From positions 372,001 to 436,000 of the forward strand of contig NZ_LN913000.1 in assembly GCF_001487105.1 (NCBI RefSeq): a stretch of 64,000 bases of DNA, read 5' to 3'. This stretch comes from Mediterraneibacter massiliensis (lineage in GTDB: Bacteria; Bacillota; Clostridia; Lachnospirales; Lachnospiraceae). Below, in pieces: positions 1-7,660 of this stretch. The notes beneath the pieces are model-generated. The model was not told the DNA's origin. It worked only from the letters and a program-made list of their open reading frames with translations, and made no database searches. The position numbers were made by a program, and so were the translations under genes. Positions within the stretch are counted from its first letter, which is position 1, and each line of letters begins with the position of its first letter.

Positions 1-1
1 T

Positions 2-1516
2 ACTATTGAAGAAATCAAAGATATTATCGAAAAATTCCGCCTTGCCGGGCGGCATGCGGTCATAGCTGAGGCAGACGCGATTGAGATACACGCACACAGC
101 GGTTATATTCTGGATCAGTTTATGACACCGGCATGGAATAAAAGAACAGATGAATATGGCGGAAGCTTTGAAAATCGTATGAGATTGGTGAGAGAAATTT
201 ATGAAGTGCTGCGTGAGGAAGTGGGACCGGATTTCCCGATCCTGCTCAGAATGGGTGCCTACCATGACTTTGAGGGAGGCCGTACGCTGGAAGAAAGTAT
301 AGAGATCGCCAAATATCTGGAAGATCTGGGCATCGATGCTCTGGATGTAGACTTGGGCTGCTACGAGAGAAAACAATGGATCGTTCCGTCTATCTATGCA
401 GGGGATAGTTGTATGGCAGAGGCTGCGTCCCGCATAAAGGAAGCGGTACATATCCCGGTTTTGAATGCAGGCAACCATACGCCGGAAACAGCAGAACAGT
501 TAATAAAAGAAGGTAAAATAGATTTTGCTATGTTTGGAAGACAGGTAGTGGCAGATCCATATATGCCGGAAAAATTGCGCTGGAATGAAAGAGAAGACGT
601 AAGACCTTGTATTTTGTGCAATGAAGTCTGTGTACGTCGGTTATATGAAAATAGAGTCATTTCCTGCGCGGTGAATCCGCAGGCAGTATTTGAAGCAAAT
701 TATCCTCTGACACCGGCTGCGCATACTCGAAAAGTGGCTGTTATCGGCGGAGGTCCCGGAGGAATGGAAGCAGCACGTGTGGCTGCTGTCAGAGGACATG
801 AGGTGACTTTGTATGAAAAATCGGGAGAGTTGGGCGGACAGCTGTTGGCAGCGTATACACCGCCGTTTAAGTCCAGGCTTAGAGAGTTTGTAAAATGGCA
901 GAAATTACAACTTGAGAAAGTAGGCGTACAGGTTTGTCTACATACAGAGATCACGGAAGAATCTGAAGAATTAAAAGAGGCAGATCAGATCATTGTGGCA
1001 GTTGGAGCAACAGCGATTTGTCCGCCAATCCCGGGTATAGACGCAGAAAATGTAGTGGACGTACTAGATGCGCATACACAGCCGGAACGAATAAAAGGCG
1101 AGACTATATTGGTAGCCGGCGGAGGACTTTCTGGTTGTGATTATGCTTTGGAAATGGCTATGCAGGGCAGAAAAGTTATGATCGTTGAGATGAAAGAGGA
1201 GATTGCACAGGATGCATTGCTGGATAATCGAAATCCATTGCTGTTTAAACTGGAAGATTATGGTGTGAAAATGTATACAAATTGTAAGATAACGCAGATC
1301 ACACCGGAAGGGATCCATGCTGTATACAATGGAGAAGAAACAGAAATCAAGGCAGATACTATTGTAACAGCATTTGGCATGAAAAGCCGTCTGGAATTAG
1401 CAGATAAGATTGCGGATAAATATCCCAATACGTCGATCGTTGGAGACTGTGGCAAGATCGGACAGGTGGCGCAGGCAGTCCGCGGAGGCTTCTTTGCCGG
1501 ATGGGCAGTCAGATAG
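2..1516 (+). CDS. NADH:flavin oxidoreductase / 2-enoate reductase family protein, 5' truncated by window
   Basis: The frame is open from base 2, so the gene begins upstream; 504 residues are visible and roughly the first 150 of a ~650-residue family member are missing. The fragment starts in the old-yellow-enzyme TIM barrel (HAHSGYILDQF, then NKRTDEYGGSFENR). A four-cysteine cluster C-x2-C-x3-C-x11-C at about residues 203-222 should bind [4Fe-4S]. An FAD dinucleotide fold (GGGPGGMEAARVA) and an NAD fold (VAGGGLSGCDYALE) follow. This is the 2,4-dienoyl-CoA / 2-enoate reductase architecture: NAD(P)H electrons pass through FAD and Fe-S to FMN to reduce an activated C=C bond. Substrate is unknown. 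It faces the convergent AraC gene and shares a terminator with it. Confidence 0.9.
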   Translation, partial: TIEEIKDIIEKFRLAGRHAVIAEADAIEIHAHSGYILDQFMTPAWNKRTDEYGGSFENRMRLVREIYEVLREEVGPDFPILLRMGAYHDFEGGRTLEESIEIAKYLEDLGIDALDVDLGCYERKQWIVPSIYAGDSCMAEAASRIKEAVHIPVLNAGNHTPETAEQLIKEGKIDFAMFGRQVVADPYMPEKLRWNEREDVRPCILCNEVCVRRLYENRVISCAVNPQAVFEANYPLTPAAHTRKVAVIGGGPGGMEAARVAAVRGHEVTLYEKSGELGGQLLAAYTPPFKSRLREFVKWQKLQLEKVGVQVCLHTEITEESEELKEADQIIVAVGATAICPPIPGIDAENVVDVLDAHTQPERIKGETILVAGGGLSGCDYALEMAMQGRKVMIVEMKEEIAQDALLDNRNPLLFKLEDYGVKMYTNCKITQITPEGIHAVYNGEETEIKADTIVTAFGMKSRLELADKIADKYPNTSIVGDCGKIGQVAQAVRGGFFAGWAVR

Positions 1517-1528
1517 GAGCAGAATAAA

Positions 1529-1574
1529 AAACGGGAGCGTTGCAAAGTCTTTTGATGGAGCAAAGCTCCCGTTT
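1529..1574. terminator. Shared bidirectional terminator
   Basis: A perfect 10-bp inverted repeat, AAACGGGAGC (1529-1538) and GCTCCCGTTT (1565-1574), lies between convergent genes. It starts just after the reductase stop and overlaps the stop of the minus-strand AraC gene. Confidence 0.6.
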
Positions 1575-2448
1575 AGCTTTGCGTTTGTATATGCCGGCCT
1601 TCTCTGGGAGAAAAACCGAATTCTTTTTTAAATGCACGATAAAAGCTGGAATATTCTTTAAAGCCGAATTTGAGGTAGACCTCGCTGATGTTTTCTCCGC
1701 TTTGTATTGCGTTTTGGCAGGCAGCAAGCCGCTTTTTTAAGATATACTGGTGCACAGAGAGACCCATATTTTCTTTGAATACATGTGCGATATGGTATTT
1801 GCTTAAATAAAATATTTCGGAGAGTTTTTCGAGAGAGAGATCTTCTTCTATATGGTCTTCAATGTAATACAGGAGGTTTTGATACAGATTTTGTCTGCCT
1901 CTGACCTCTTTAGGATTTTCCTGTTCATGGGCCTGACGGTTTAAATGGAGCAGAAGATCATTTACGCAGAGGGAAACCTGTGCCGCATGACCAAAACGAT
2001 CAGAACGGCTCTCCTCGATCAGACGTAGTACCTTGGACTGTACAGCATTAAAGGCAATGACATCATTATGAAAAATATAACGTTTCATGACCTGCGCACG
2101 CTGCATTAAATAGAGATAGTCCGGGGAAAGGGAGAGCAGACGGCTGCAATACTCTTCACTGATCCAGAGCACAAAGCGGCGATAAGGCTGTTCATGACTG
2201 TTTATGATGGCATAATGGTGTACTTTCGGCGGGATAAGGACAACATCCCCCTGTTTTAGAAGAAAGGAGGAGTCTTCTATGATCATTGTTACGTCTCCCT
2301 CCAGGAAAAAATAAAATTCATAGTACGTATGCGCGTGATTTTCTACTCTGTTCAAATGACGGGTACTATAATAATAGATCTCAAAATCTCGTGACAACAT
2401 ATACTGCCGGGTACTGAAGGCGGTCTGAAGATTTTTTTTCATGGGCAC
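1573..2448 (-). CDS. AraC family transcriptional regulator
   Basis: The 291-residue protein has an N-terminal cupin ligand-binding domain (about residues 25-105, with HAHTYYEFYFFLEG and a PPKVHHY segment) and two C-terminal AraC helix-turn-helix units (about 195-285, with LSEIFYLSKYHIAHVFKE and GFKEYSSFYRAFKKEFGFSP). This is the layout of sugar-responsive AraC activators. It lies downstream of the IclR gene on the same strand and overlaps it by 10 bp, so the two are probably cotranscribed. The likely targets are the adjoining sugar-acid or reductase genes; that is inference from position only. Confidence 0.9.
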   Translation of the reverse strand: MPMKKNLQTAFSTRQYMLSRDFEIYYYSTRHLNRVENHAHTYYEFYFFLEGDVTMIIEDSSFLLKQGDVVLIPPKVHHYAIINSHEQPYRRFVLWISEEYCSRLLSLSPDYLYLMQRAQVMKRYIFHNDVIAFNAVQSKVLRLIEESRSDRFGHAAQVSLCVNDLLLHLNRQAHEQENPKEVRGRQNLYQNLLYYIEDHIEEDLSLEKLSEIFYLSKYHIAHVFKENMGLSVHQYILKKRLAACQNAIQSGENISEVYLKFGFKEYSSFYRAFKKEFGFSPREGRHIQTQS

Positions 2449-3200
2449 AGCTCACTTTCCATCTGTTCTTTTGTTTTTAGCACATAGTGGGACAATTCTT
2501 GGATACGGTCATTATCCATGCGGTTGACTGGCGCGGAAATACTGAAAGCATAGCGTACTTTACCTGCGTGGTCTTTTAAACTTGCGGCGATACAGCGGAC
2601 GCCAGTCTCGTTTTCTTCGTTATCCAGTGCATATCCCCGTTTACGGACGTCAGATAGGTTCTCTTTAAATTGTTCAAAATTTGTGATCGTATAAGGCGTC
2701 ATGCGGACAATGGAGCTTCTTTCCCAGATATCCCTTACTTCCTGCTCAGGAAGGTGAGCGGCGATCGCTTTGCCGACACCAGAACAATAAAGAGGAATAC
2801 GGCTGCCGATCCTGGATACCATCTGGATCCCGTTGGTGAAAGATTCTACCTTATCTATATAGACGGCGTCCAGACCATCTCGTTCCACAAAGTGGACCGT
2901 CTCTTTTGTGTTTTCCACCAAATCTCTTAAATGCGGACGGACAAGATTGACAATGTCCACTTTGCCCATGATCTTATTAGACATGTCTACAATTTTAAAG
3001 GTAGGTTCATATTTGCCGTTCACTTCATTTTGCCTCGCATATCCCATATAAATGAGAGAATTTAAAACTCTGTGTACGGTACTTTTATTTAGCTGCAGGC
3101 TGCTGCTGATCTCCATCAGACCAAGAGAACCTTTATCAGCCAAAAGCTCCAGCGTCTCAAAAAGCCTGCCGGCAACCTGGATTGGATTCTTGGTTTCCAT
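2439..3200 (-). CDS. IclR family transcriptional regulator (KdgR-like by context)
   Basis: This 253-residue IclR protein has an N-terminal winged helix (about residues 5-60, with SLGLMEISSSLQLNKSTVHR) and a C-terminal effector domain (GSRIPLYCSGVGKAIAAHL, then RGYALDNEENETGVRCIAA). The start at 3200 is preferred because AGAGGTG lies 6-7 nt upstream; an in-frame ATG at 3242 is upstream of that site and lies beyond the operator. It is divergent from the KDPG aldolase and KDG kinase genes. IclR proteins in this position usually respond to 2-keto-3-deoxygluconate. A palindrome between its Shine-Dalgarno and promoter region suggests autoregulation. Confidence 0.9.
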   Translation of the reverse strand: METKNPIQVAGRLFETLELLADKGSLGLMEISSSLQLNKSTVHRVLNSLIYMGYARQNEVNGKYEPTFKIVDMSNKIMGKVDIVNLVRPHLRDLVENTKETVHFVERDGLDAVYIDKVESFTNGIQMVSRIGSRIPLYCSGVGKAIAAHLPEQEVRDIWERSSIVRMTPYTITNFEQFKENLSDVRKRGYALDNEENETGVRCIAASLKDHAGKVRYAFSISAPVNRMDNDRIQELSHYVLKTKEQMESELCP

Positions 3201-3213
3201 AAAAAACACCTCT

Positions 3214-3230
3214 GTTTCACAATATGAAAC
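3214..3230. promoter_or_regulatory. Candidate IclR operator (autoregulatory copy)
   Basis: GTTTCA-N5-TGAAAC lies immediately upstream of the IclR Shine-Dalgarno. It has the same half-sites and spacing as the site in front of the aldolase gene at 3372-3388. Confidence 0.6.
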
Positions 3231-3311
3231 AAATTTTATCATATTTTCGAAGTTCGCGCAACTGTTACTTATTCACAAAAGAAATGGCTGTATTTTAAGC
3301 AATTTTGATAC

Positions 3312-3339
3312 TTGACTTTTTGCTTTCCGTGAGTATACT
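3312..3339 (+). promoter_or_regulatory. Sigma-A type promoter for the aldolase/kinase operon
   Basis: TTGACT (3312-3317), a 16-bp spacer and TATACT (3334-3339) predict a start near 3346, about 60 nt before the aldolase ATG. The downstream palindrome at 3372-3388 would act as a roadblock operator. Confidence 0.6.
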
Positions 3340-3371
3340 AATAAGTATGATGTATCACATCGTGGAACATA

Positions 3372-3388
3372 TTTTCATATTATGAAAC
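3372..3388. promoter_or_regulatory. Candidate IclR operator of the KDG operon
   Basis: TTTTCA-N5-TGAAAC matches the palindrome at 3214-3230. It sits between the predicted transcription start and the aldolase ribosome binding site. Confidence 0.6.
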
Positions 3389-3407
3389 TATTGAAGGAGA
3401 AATGAAA

Positions 3408-4049
3408 ATGAACGAAGTATTAAAACAAATCGGTGAGATCGGTATTGTTCCAGTAGTTGTTTTAAATGACGCAAAAGACGCAGAGCCTCTCGCACAGGCT
3501 CTTTGTGACGGAGGACTTCCATGTGCGGAAGTGACATTCCGTACGGATGCGGCAGAAGAGTCTATCCGTATTATGGCAGAAAAATTTCCGAATATGCTGG
3601 TGGGGGCAGGTACTGTGCTGACAACAGAGCAGGTGGATCGTGCAGTAGCAGCAGGCGCAAAGTTTATTGTGAGCCCCGGATTGAATCCGAAGGTTGTAAA
3701 ATATTGTGTAGAGAAAAATATCCCGATCACACCGGGATGTGCAAACCCAAGCGATGTAGAGCAGGCTTTGGAAAATGGTCTGGAAGTTGTAAAATTTTTC
3801 CCGGCAGAACAGGCAGGCGGACTTGCTTATATTAAAGCGATCGCTGCTCCGTATGTAGGAATGAAATTTATGCCTACAGGCGGAATTAATCCAAAGAATG
3901 TAAAAGAGTATCTTGCGTGCGATAAGATCCATGCCTGCGGCGGCAGCTGGATGGTAAAAGGTGATCTGGTAAAGGCTGGAGAATTTGACAAGATCAGAGA
4001 ACTTGTAAAAGAAGCAGTAGAAATTGTAAAAGAAAGCAGAGGAAAATAA
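3408..4049 (+). CDS. eda: Bifunctional KDPG/KHG aldolase (2-dehydro-3-deoxy-phosphogluconate aldolase)
   Basis: This 213-residue class I aldolase cleaves 2-keto-3-deoxy-6-phosphogluconate to pyruvate and glyceraldehyde-3-phosphate. The Schiff-base lysine is K129 (EVVKFFPAEQ), the general base is E41 (CAEVTFRT), and the phosphate/carboxylate loops are GAGTV and PTGGI. Start choice: AAGGAG (3394-3399) is 8 nt before the ATG at 3408 and too close to the ATG at 3402. The kinase gene follows one base later. Together they form the last two steps of hexuronate or Entner-Doudoroff-type catabolism. Length is normal for the family. Confidence 0.95.
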   Translation: MNEVLKQIGEIGIVPVVVLNDAKDAEPLAQALCDGGLPCAEVTFRTDAAEESIRIMAEKFPNMLVGAGTVLTTEQVDRAVAAGAKFIVSPGLNPKVVKYCVEKNIPITPGCANPSDVEQALENGLEVVKFFPAEQAGGLAYIKAIAAPYVGMKFMPTGGINPKNVKEYLACDKIHACGGSWMVKGDLVKAGEFDKIRELVKEAVEIVKESRGK

Positions 4050-4050
4050 A

Positions 4051-5076
4051 ATGGCAAAGAAAGTAATTACATTTGGTGAAATTATGTTGAGACTGGCTCC
4101 GGAAGGATATTACCGTTTTGTACAGGCAGATACTTTTGGCGCTACTTATGGCGGAGGAGAAGCAAATGTTGCGGTTTCTCTGGCAAACTATGGCTTTGAT
4201 GCAAAATTTGTTACAAAGCTGCCAAAACATGAGATTGGACAGGCAGCAGTGAATTCCTTGAGAAAGTATGGAGTAGATACTTCTTATATTGCGCGCGGCG
4301 GCGACAGAGTAGGAATCTACTTCCTGGAAAAAGGTGCTTCACAGCGTCCGTCTAAAGTTATCTATGATCGTGCAAATTCTTCGATCGCGACAGCAAGTGC
4401 TTCAGACTTTAACTGGAAAGAGATTTTTGACGGCGCAGAATGGTTCCATTTCACAGGCATTACACCGGCGTTGAATGACGACGTGGCAGCAATTTGTCTG
4501 GAAGCATGTAAAGCGGCAAAAGAAGCAGGTGTTACCGTTTCCTGCGACTTGAACTACAGAAATAAATTATGGTCTAAAGAAAAAGCAGGTCAAGTAATGG
4601 GAGAACTTTGCCAGTATGTAGACGTATGTATCGCAAATGAAGAAGACGCAGCAGATGTATTTGGAATTAAAGCAGCTGATACAGACGTAACAAAGGGTGA
4701 AGTAAATCACGAAGGATATAAAGATGTTGCAAAACAGCTGGCTGATAGATTTGGCTTTTCTAAAGTTGCGATCACACTTCGTGAGTCGGTATCTGCAAAT
4801 GACAATAATTGGTCAGCTATGTTATATGATGGAAAAGACTACTATTTCAGCAAAAAATATAAAATGCACATTGTAGACCGTGTAGGCGGTGGAGACAGCT
4901 TTGGAGGCGGTCTGATATGTGCTTCCTTAAACGGATATGATTCTCAGGCTACGATCGAGTTTGCAGTTGCGGCTTCCTGCCTGAAACATTCTATAGAGGG
5001 AGACTTCAACATGGTATCTATGGATGAAGTTCTCAAACTGGCAGGCGGAGATGGATCCGGACGTGTCCAGAGATAA
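4051..5076 (+). CDS. kdgK: 2-keto-3-deoxygluconate kinase (PfkB family sugar kinase)
   Basis: The 341-residue PfkB/ribokinase-fold enzyme has the N-terminal substrate glycines (GATYGGGEANVAVSLA) and the C-terminal ATP signature DRVGGGDSFGGG, with catalytic base D282. KDG kinases phosphorylate KDG to KDPG, the substrate of the aldolase one base upstream, so context and sequence agree. It starts 1 bp after the aldolase stop, indicating translational coupling. A hairpin without a T tract follows at 5117-5145 before a second PfkB gene. Confidence 0.92.
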   Translation: MAKKVITFGEIMLRLAPEGYYRFVQADTFGATYGGGEANVAVSLANYGFDAKFVTKLPKHEIGQAAVNSLRKYGVDTSYIARGGDRVGIYFLEKGASQRPSKVIYDRANSSIATASASDFNWKEIFDGAEWFHFTGITPALNDDVAAICLEACKAAKEAGVTVSCDLNYRNKLWSKEKAGQVMGELCQYVDVCIANEEDAADVFGIKAADTDVTKGEVNHEGYKDVAKQLADRFGFSKVAITLRESVSANDNNWSAMLYDGKDYYFSKKYKMHIVDRVGGGDSFGGGLICASLNGYDSQATIEFAVAASCLKHSIEGDFNMVSMDEVLKLAGGDGSGRVQR

Positions 5077-5116
5077 TGAACCAGCTAACCCATTTTAAAT
5101 AAAATAGATTAAGTCG

Positions 5117-5145
5117 AGAGATGCTGTCTGCCATGCAGCATCTCT
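5117..5145 (+). other. Intergenic hairpin between the two kinase genes
   Basis: AGAGATGCTG (5117-5126) pairs perfectly with CAGCATCTCT (5136-5145) across a 9-nt loop. No U tract follows, so RNA stabilisation or processing between cistrons is more likely than termination. Confidence 0.5.
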
Positions 5146-5167
5146 AATAATATACGGAGGTAGGAAC

Positions 5168-6190
5168 ATGAATAAATCATTTGATCTGCTGGCGCTGGGA
5201 GAAGTATTGCTGCGCCTGTCACCACCGAGCAATGAGCGGCTGGTACGCGGAGAAACACTGCAAAAGCAAGTAGGAGGAGCCGAGCTGAATGTTGTGTCAG
5301 GCGTATCTTTGTTAGGACTTAGGACCGGAATCATCTCAAAGCTCCCGGCAAACGATATTGGTACTTATGCAAAAAATAGGATCCGTTTCTGTGGCGTCAG
5401 CGATGATTATCTTGTATACGACAATTCTCATGACGCACGTTTAGGAGTCTATTATTATGAAAACGGGGCATATCCGAGAAAGCCGGGGATCGTCTATGAC
5501 CGTGTATATACCTCTGTAAATAAAATAGATGTTTCTGATTTTTCTGAGGAATTGTTTTCCTCTGCCCGCTGTTTCCATACGAGTGGGATCACATTAGCTT
5601 TGAGCAGACAGTGCCGGGATACGGCGATAGAAATGATGAAAAGATTTAAAGAGGCAGGCGCGTGGATTTCTTTTGATGTGAATTTCCGTGGAAACCTCTG
5701 GACCGGAGATGAGGCGCGGGAATGTATTGAGCAGATACTGCCCTATGTGGATATTTTCTTTTGCTCAGAGGATACGGCGCGTCTGACGTTTTTGAAAGAA
5801 GGAGATGCAAAAACGATCATGAAGAGTTTTACGGAAGAATATCCGATCTCCATCGTCGCCTCTACACAGCGGATCGTTCACAGTCCGAAAGTCCACACAT
5901 TCGGTTCTGTTATTTATGACGCACGTAAGGACAAATTTTACGAAGAAGAACCATACCGCAATATTGAAGTAGTAGATCGCATCGGCAGTGGGGATGCATA
6001 TGTATCCGGCGTTCTGTACGGACTTCTGTCAGAACCTGACGACTGTCAGCGGGCTCTGGAAATAGGAAATGCGACAAGCGCTGTGAAGAATACCATTCCG
6101 GGAGATTTGCCATCTTCAGATCTGCGGGAGATAGAGACAGTTATAAAGACACATAAAGCAGTAGGACCACAGCTGGAAATGGCAAGATAA
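5168..6190 (+). CDS. PfkB family carbohydrate kinase, paralogue of the upstream KDG kinase
   Basis: The 340-residue PfkB protein has a substrate loop (KQVGGAELNVVSGVSLLG) and an ATP signature DRIGSGDAYVSG with catalytic D276. It resembles the KDG kinase upstream in length and layout (LALGEVLLRLSPP against TFGEIMLRLAPEG) but is diverged throughout. The PfkB family covers KDG, fructose, tagatose-6-phosphate and other sugar kinases. A second sugar-acid substrate is inferred from the operon, which also carries the aldolase and IclR operator; it is not shown. GGAGG lies upstream of the ATG. A very long inverted repeat closes the operon. Confidence 0.85.
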   Translation: MNKSFDLLALGEVLLRLSPPSNERLVRGETLQKQVGGAELNVVSGVSLLGLRTGIISKLPANDIGTYAKNRIRFCGVSDDYLVYDNSHDARLGVYYYENGAYPRKPGIVYDRVYTSVNKIDVSDFSEELFSSARCFHTSGITLALSRQCRDTAIEMMKRFKEAGAWISFDVNFRGNLWTGDEARECIEQILPYVDIFFCSEDTARLTFLKEGDAKTIMKSFTEEYPISIVASTQRIVHSPKVHTFGSVIYDARKDKFYEEEPYRNIEVVDRIGSGDAYVSGVLYGLLSEPDDCQRALEIGNATSAVKNTIPGDLPSSDLREIETVIKTHKAVGPQLEMAR

Positions 6191-6191
6191 T

Positions 6192-6262
6192 AGAATATAA
6201 ATTTAACGAAGCAACAAGCAGTTCTTTTCGCACTGCTTGTTGCTTCGTTAAATTTATATTCT
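6192..6262. terminator. 31-bp perfect inverted repeat; likely bidirectional terminator
   Basis: Arms 6192-6222 and 6232-6262 pair perfectly over 31 bp around a 9-nt loop (TCTTTTCGC). It starts one base after the kinase stop codon. A typical intrinsic terminator has a stem of 7-12 bp, so this is unusually long. Confidence 0.6.
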
Positions 6263-6336
6263 GTTTATTATCTGCACGTATAGAGCGGCATAGGCATATA
6301 TTGTTCATATAATGTCGGAATGGAAGTGTAGGAAAT

Positions 6337-6783
6337 ATGAGTCGCAAACTGCCTTATTACATGGCATATCCTCTGCCATTTGTCTATGATGATGACAAAA
6401 TGGAAAGAAGGGATATGGAGTACATGAAAAGTATGTATCCGAATATTCCTAAGAAGATACTGCCCTACGTGGAAGAAGAATGTGATCGATCAGAGTATGA
6501 GAACAGTATGATATATGACGAGTATCCAGATAAACTGCAGCTTCGTATGATGTGTAGTCGGATCTATGAAAATGTGCTGAAAAATGAAAAACTATTTTAT
6601 GGGACAGAATATGCAGAGATGCTCTCTGCTGAAAGACGGAAGGAGCCGATGGAACAGGATCTGGCGATGCCAAGTTTAGGGGTTGGAGAGAACTGGCTGC
6701 GGGATATGATAGAAGTGATGCTGTACCAGGAATTGTACAGACGCCGCTGTGATCACCGGAGGTGTCAGCGTCGATTTTACTAA
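6337..6783 (+). CDS. Conserved hypothetical protein
   Basis: This is a 148-residue soluble, acidic-then-basic protein beginning MSRKLPYYMAYPLPFVYDDD and ending in an Arg/Cys-rich tail (YRRRCDHRRCQRRFY). It has no signal peptide, no membrane span and no motif that I recognise. The C-terminal C/H/R pattern could bind metal or nucleic acid, but two cysteines alone do not show it. It stands between the carbohydrate operon terminator and the shikimate-kinase-like gene. Similar small proteins appear to be common in Lachnospiraceae, from memory only. Confidence 0.7.
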   Translation: MSRKLPYYMAYPLPFVYDDDKMERRDMEYMKSMYPNIPKKILPYVEEECDRSEYENSMIYDEYPDKLQLRMMCSRIYENVLKNEKLFYGTEYAEMLSAERRKEPMEQDLAMPSLGVGENWLRDMIEVMLYQELYRRRCDHRRCQRRFY

Positions 6784-6804
6784 TAAAAAAAAGTATGCTA
6801 TACT
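6775..6804 (+). promoter_or_regulatory. Possible promoter for the kinase-like gene
   Basis: TTTTAC (6775-6780), an 18-bp spacer and TATACT (6799-6804) lie at the end of the preceding gene. The -35 matches the one proposed for murA but is weak. Confidence 0.35.
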
Positions 6805-6905
6805 AAAAAAAATTATTTTCATTCGGACATTCCGCAATATTTGTCATTAGAGAGGGAATCGTCTAAAAGGAAATAATAAACGGGACATAAAAGGATGGAA
6901 TACAT

Positions 6906-7424
6906 ATGAAGAAAAACCTTATCTTTATTGGGATGCCGGCAGTGGGAAAGAGTACGGTCGGCGTTGTAGTGGCGAAAAGGCTTGGCAAGCAATTTATTGA
7001 TACAGATCTGTTGATCCAGAAGCAAGAAAAGAAACTGCTCCGTGAGATTATAGAAGAGGTAGGAGAGAAAGGCTTTTTAAAAATAGAAAATCAGGTAAAC
7101 AGAGATGTAAACGCGGAAAATTCTGTGATCTCACCGGGAGGAAGCGTTGTCTACTGTGAAGAGGCCATGCGGCATTTTAAAGAGATTGGTATTATTGTAT
7201 ATTTACAAGCTTCTTATCAAACAATAAAAAAGAGGATACGAAACCCTAAAAAAAGAGGGGTCGTATTGCGGGAAGGCCAGACATTGCAGGATTTGTATGA
7301 TGAGAGAGTGAAATATTTTGAAAAATACGCGGACATTATAGTAAGCGAGGACAGCTGTCAGATCGAAGAGACGATCGAGAATGTTCTTGAACAAGTTGAA
7401 AAATATGAAAATGGTCAAAATTAA
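6906..7424 (+). CDS. Shikimate kinase-like P-loop kinase with altered substrate site
   Basis: The 172-residue NMP-kinase-fold protein has Walker A GMPAVGKST (residues 9-17) and the DTD motif (about 32-34) of shikimate kinases. Two family-critical features differ. The FR motif arginine that grips the shikimate carboxylate is leucine here (GEKGFLKIEN). The GGG loop reads SPGGSV. The lid has KKRGVVL in place of KKRPLL. ATP binding is therefore well supported, but shikimate as the substrate is not. No other aromatic-pathway gene is near; the neighbour is murA. It may be a true but divergent AroK or a kinase for another small polyol. Confidence 0.75.
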   Translation: MKKNLIFIGMPAVGKSTVGVVVAKRLGKQFIDTDLLIQKQEKKLLREIIEEVGEKGFLKIENQVNRDVNAENSVISPGGSVVYCEEAMRHFKEIGIIVYLQASYQTIKKRIRNPKKRGVVLREGQTLQDLYDERVKYFEKYADIIVSEDSCQIEETIENVLEQVEKYENGQN

Positions 7425-7452
7425 CTTAAAATAGTTACATGGAGAAAAATGA

Positions 7453-7481
7453 TTTTACAAAAATCGTTTTTGTGGTATAAT
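7453..7481 (+). promoter_or_regulatory. murA promoter with a palindromic spacer
   Basis: TTTTAC (7453-7458), a 17-bp spacer and TATAAT (7476-7481) precede a leader of about 170 nt. Inside the spacer, ACAAAAA (7457-7463) and TTTTTGT (7467-7473) form a perfect palindrome that could be an operator or a weak terminator of the upstream gene. Confidence 0.5.
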
Positions 7482-7660
7482 GTCACAGTGTATTATGAAA
7501 TAAAACGGCAAAAAATATATTTTAGCAGACGAAACATATTCCCTTGAAGGGCATGCATTGTATAATATACCTGCTGGGGATGCCTGTAAGAATATAAACG
7601 GATATAGATGAGTAAAGCAGGAGAATATACGAAAATAATATCGAATGATCGAGGTGCAAG

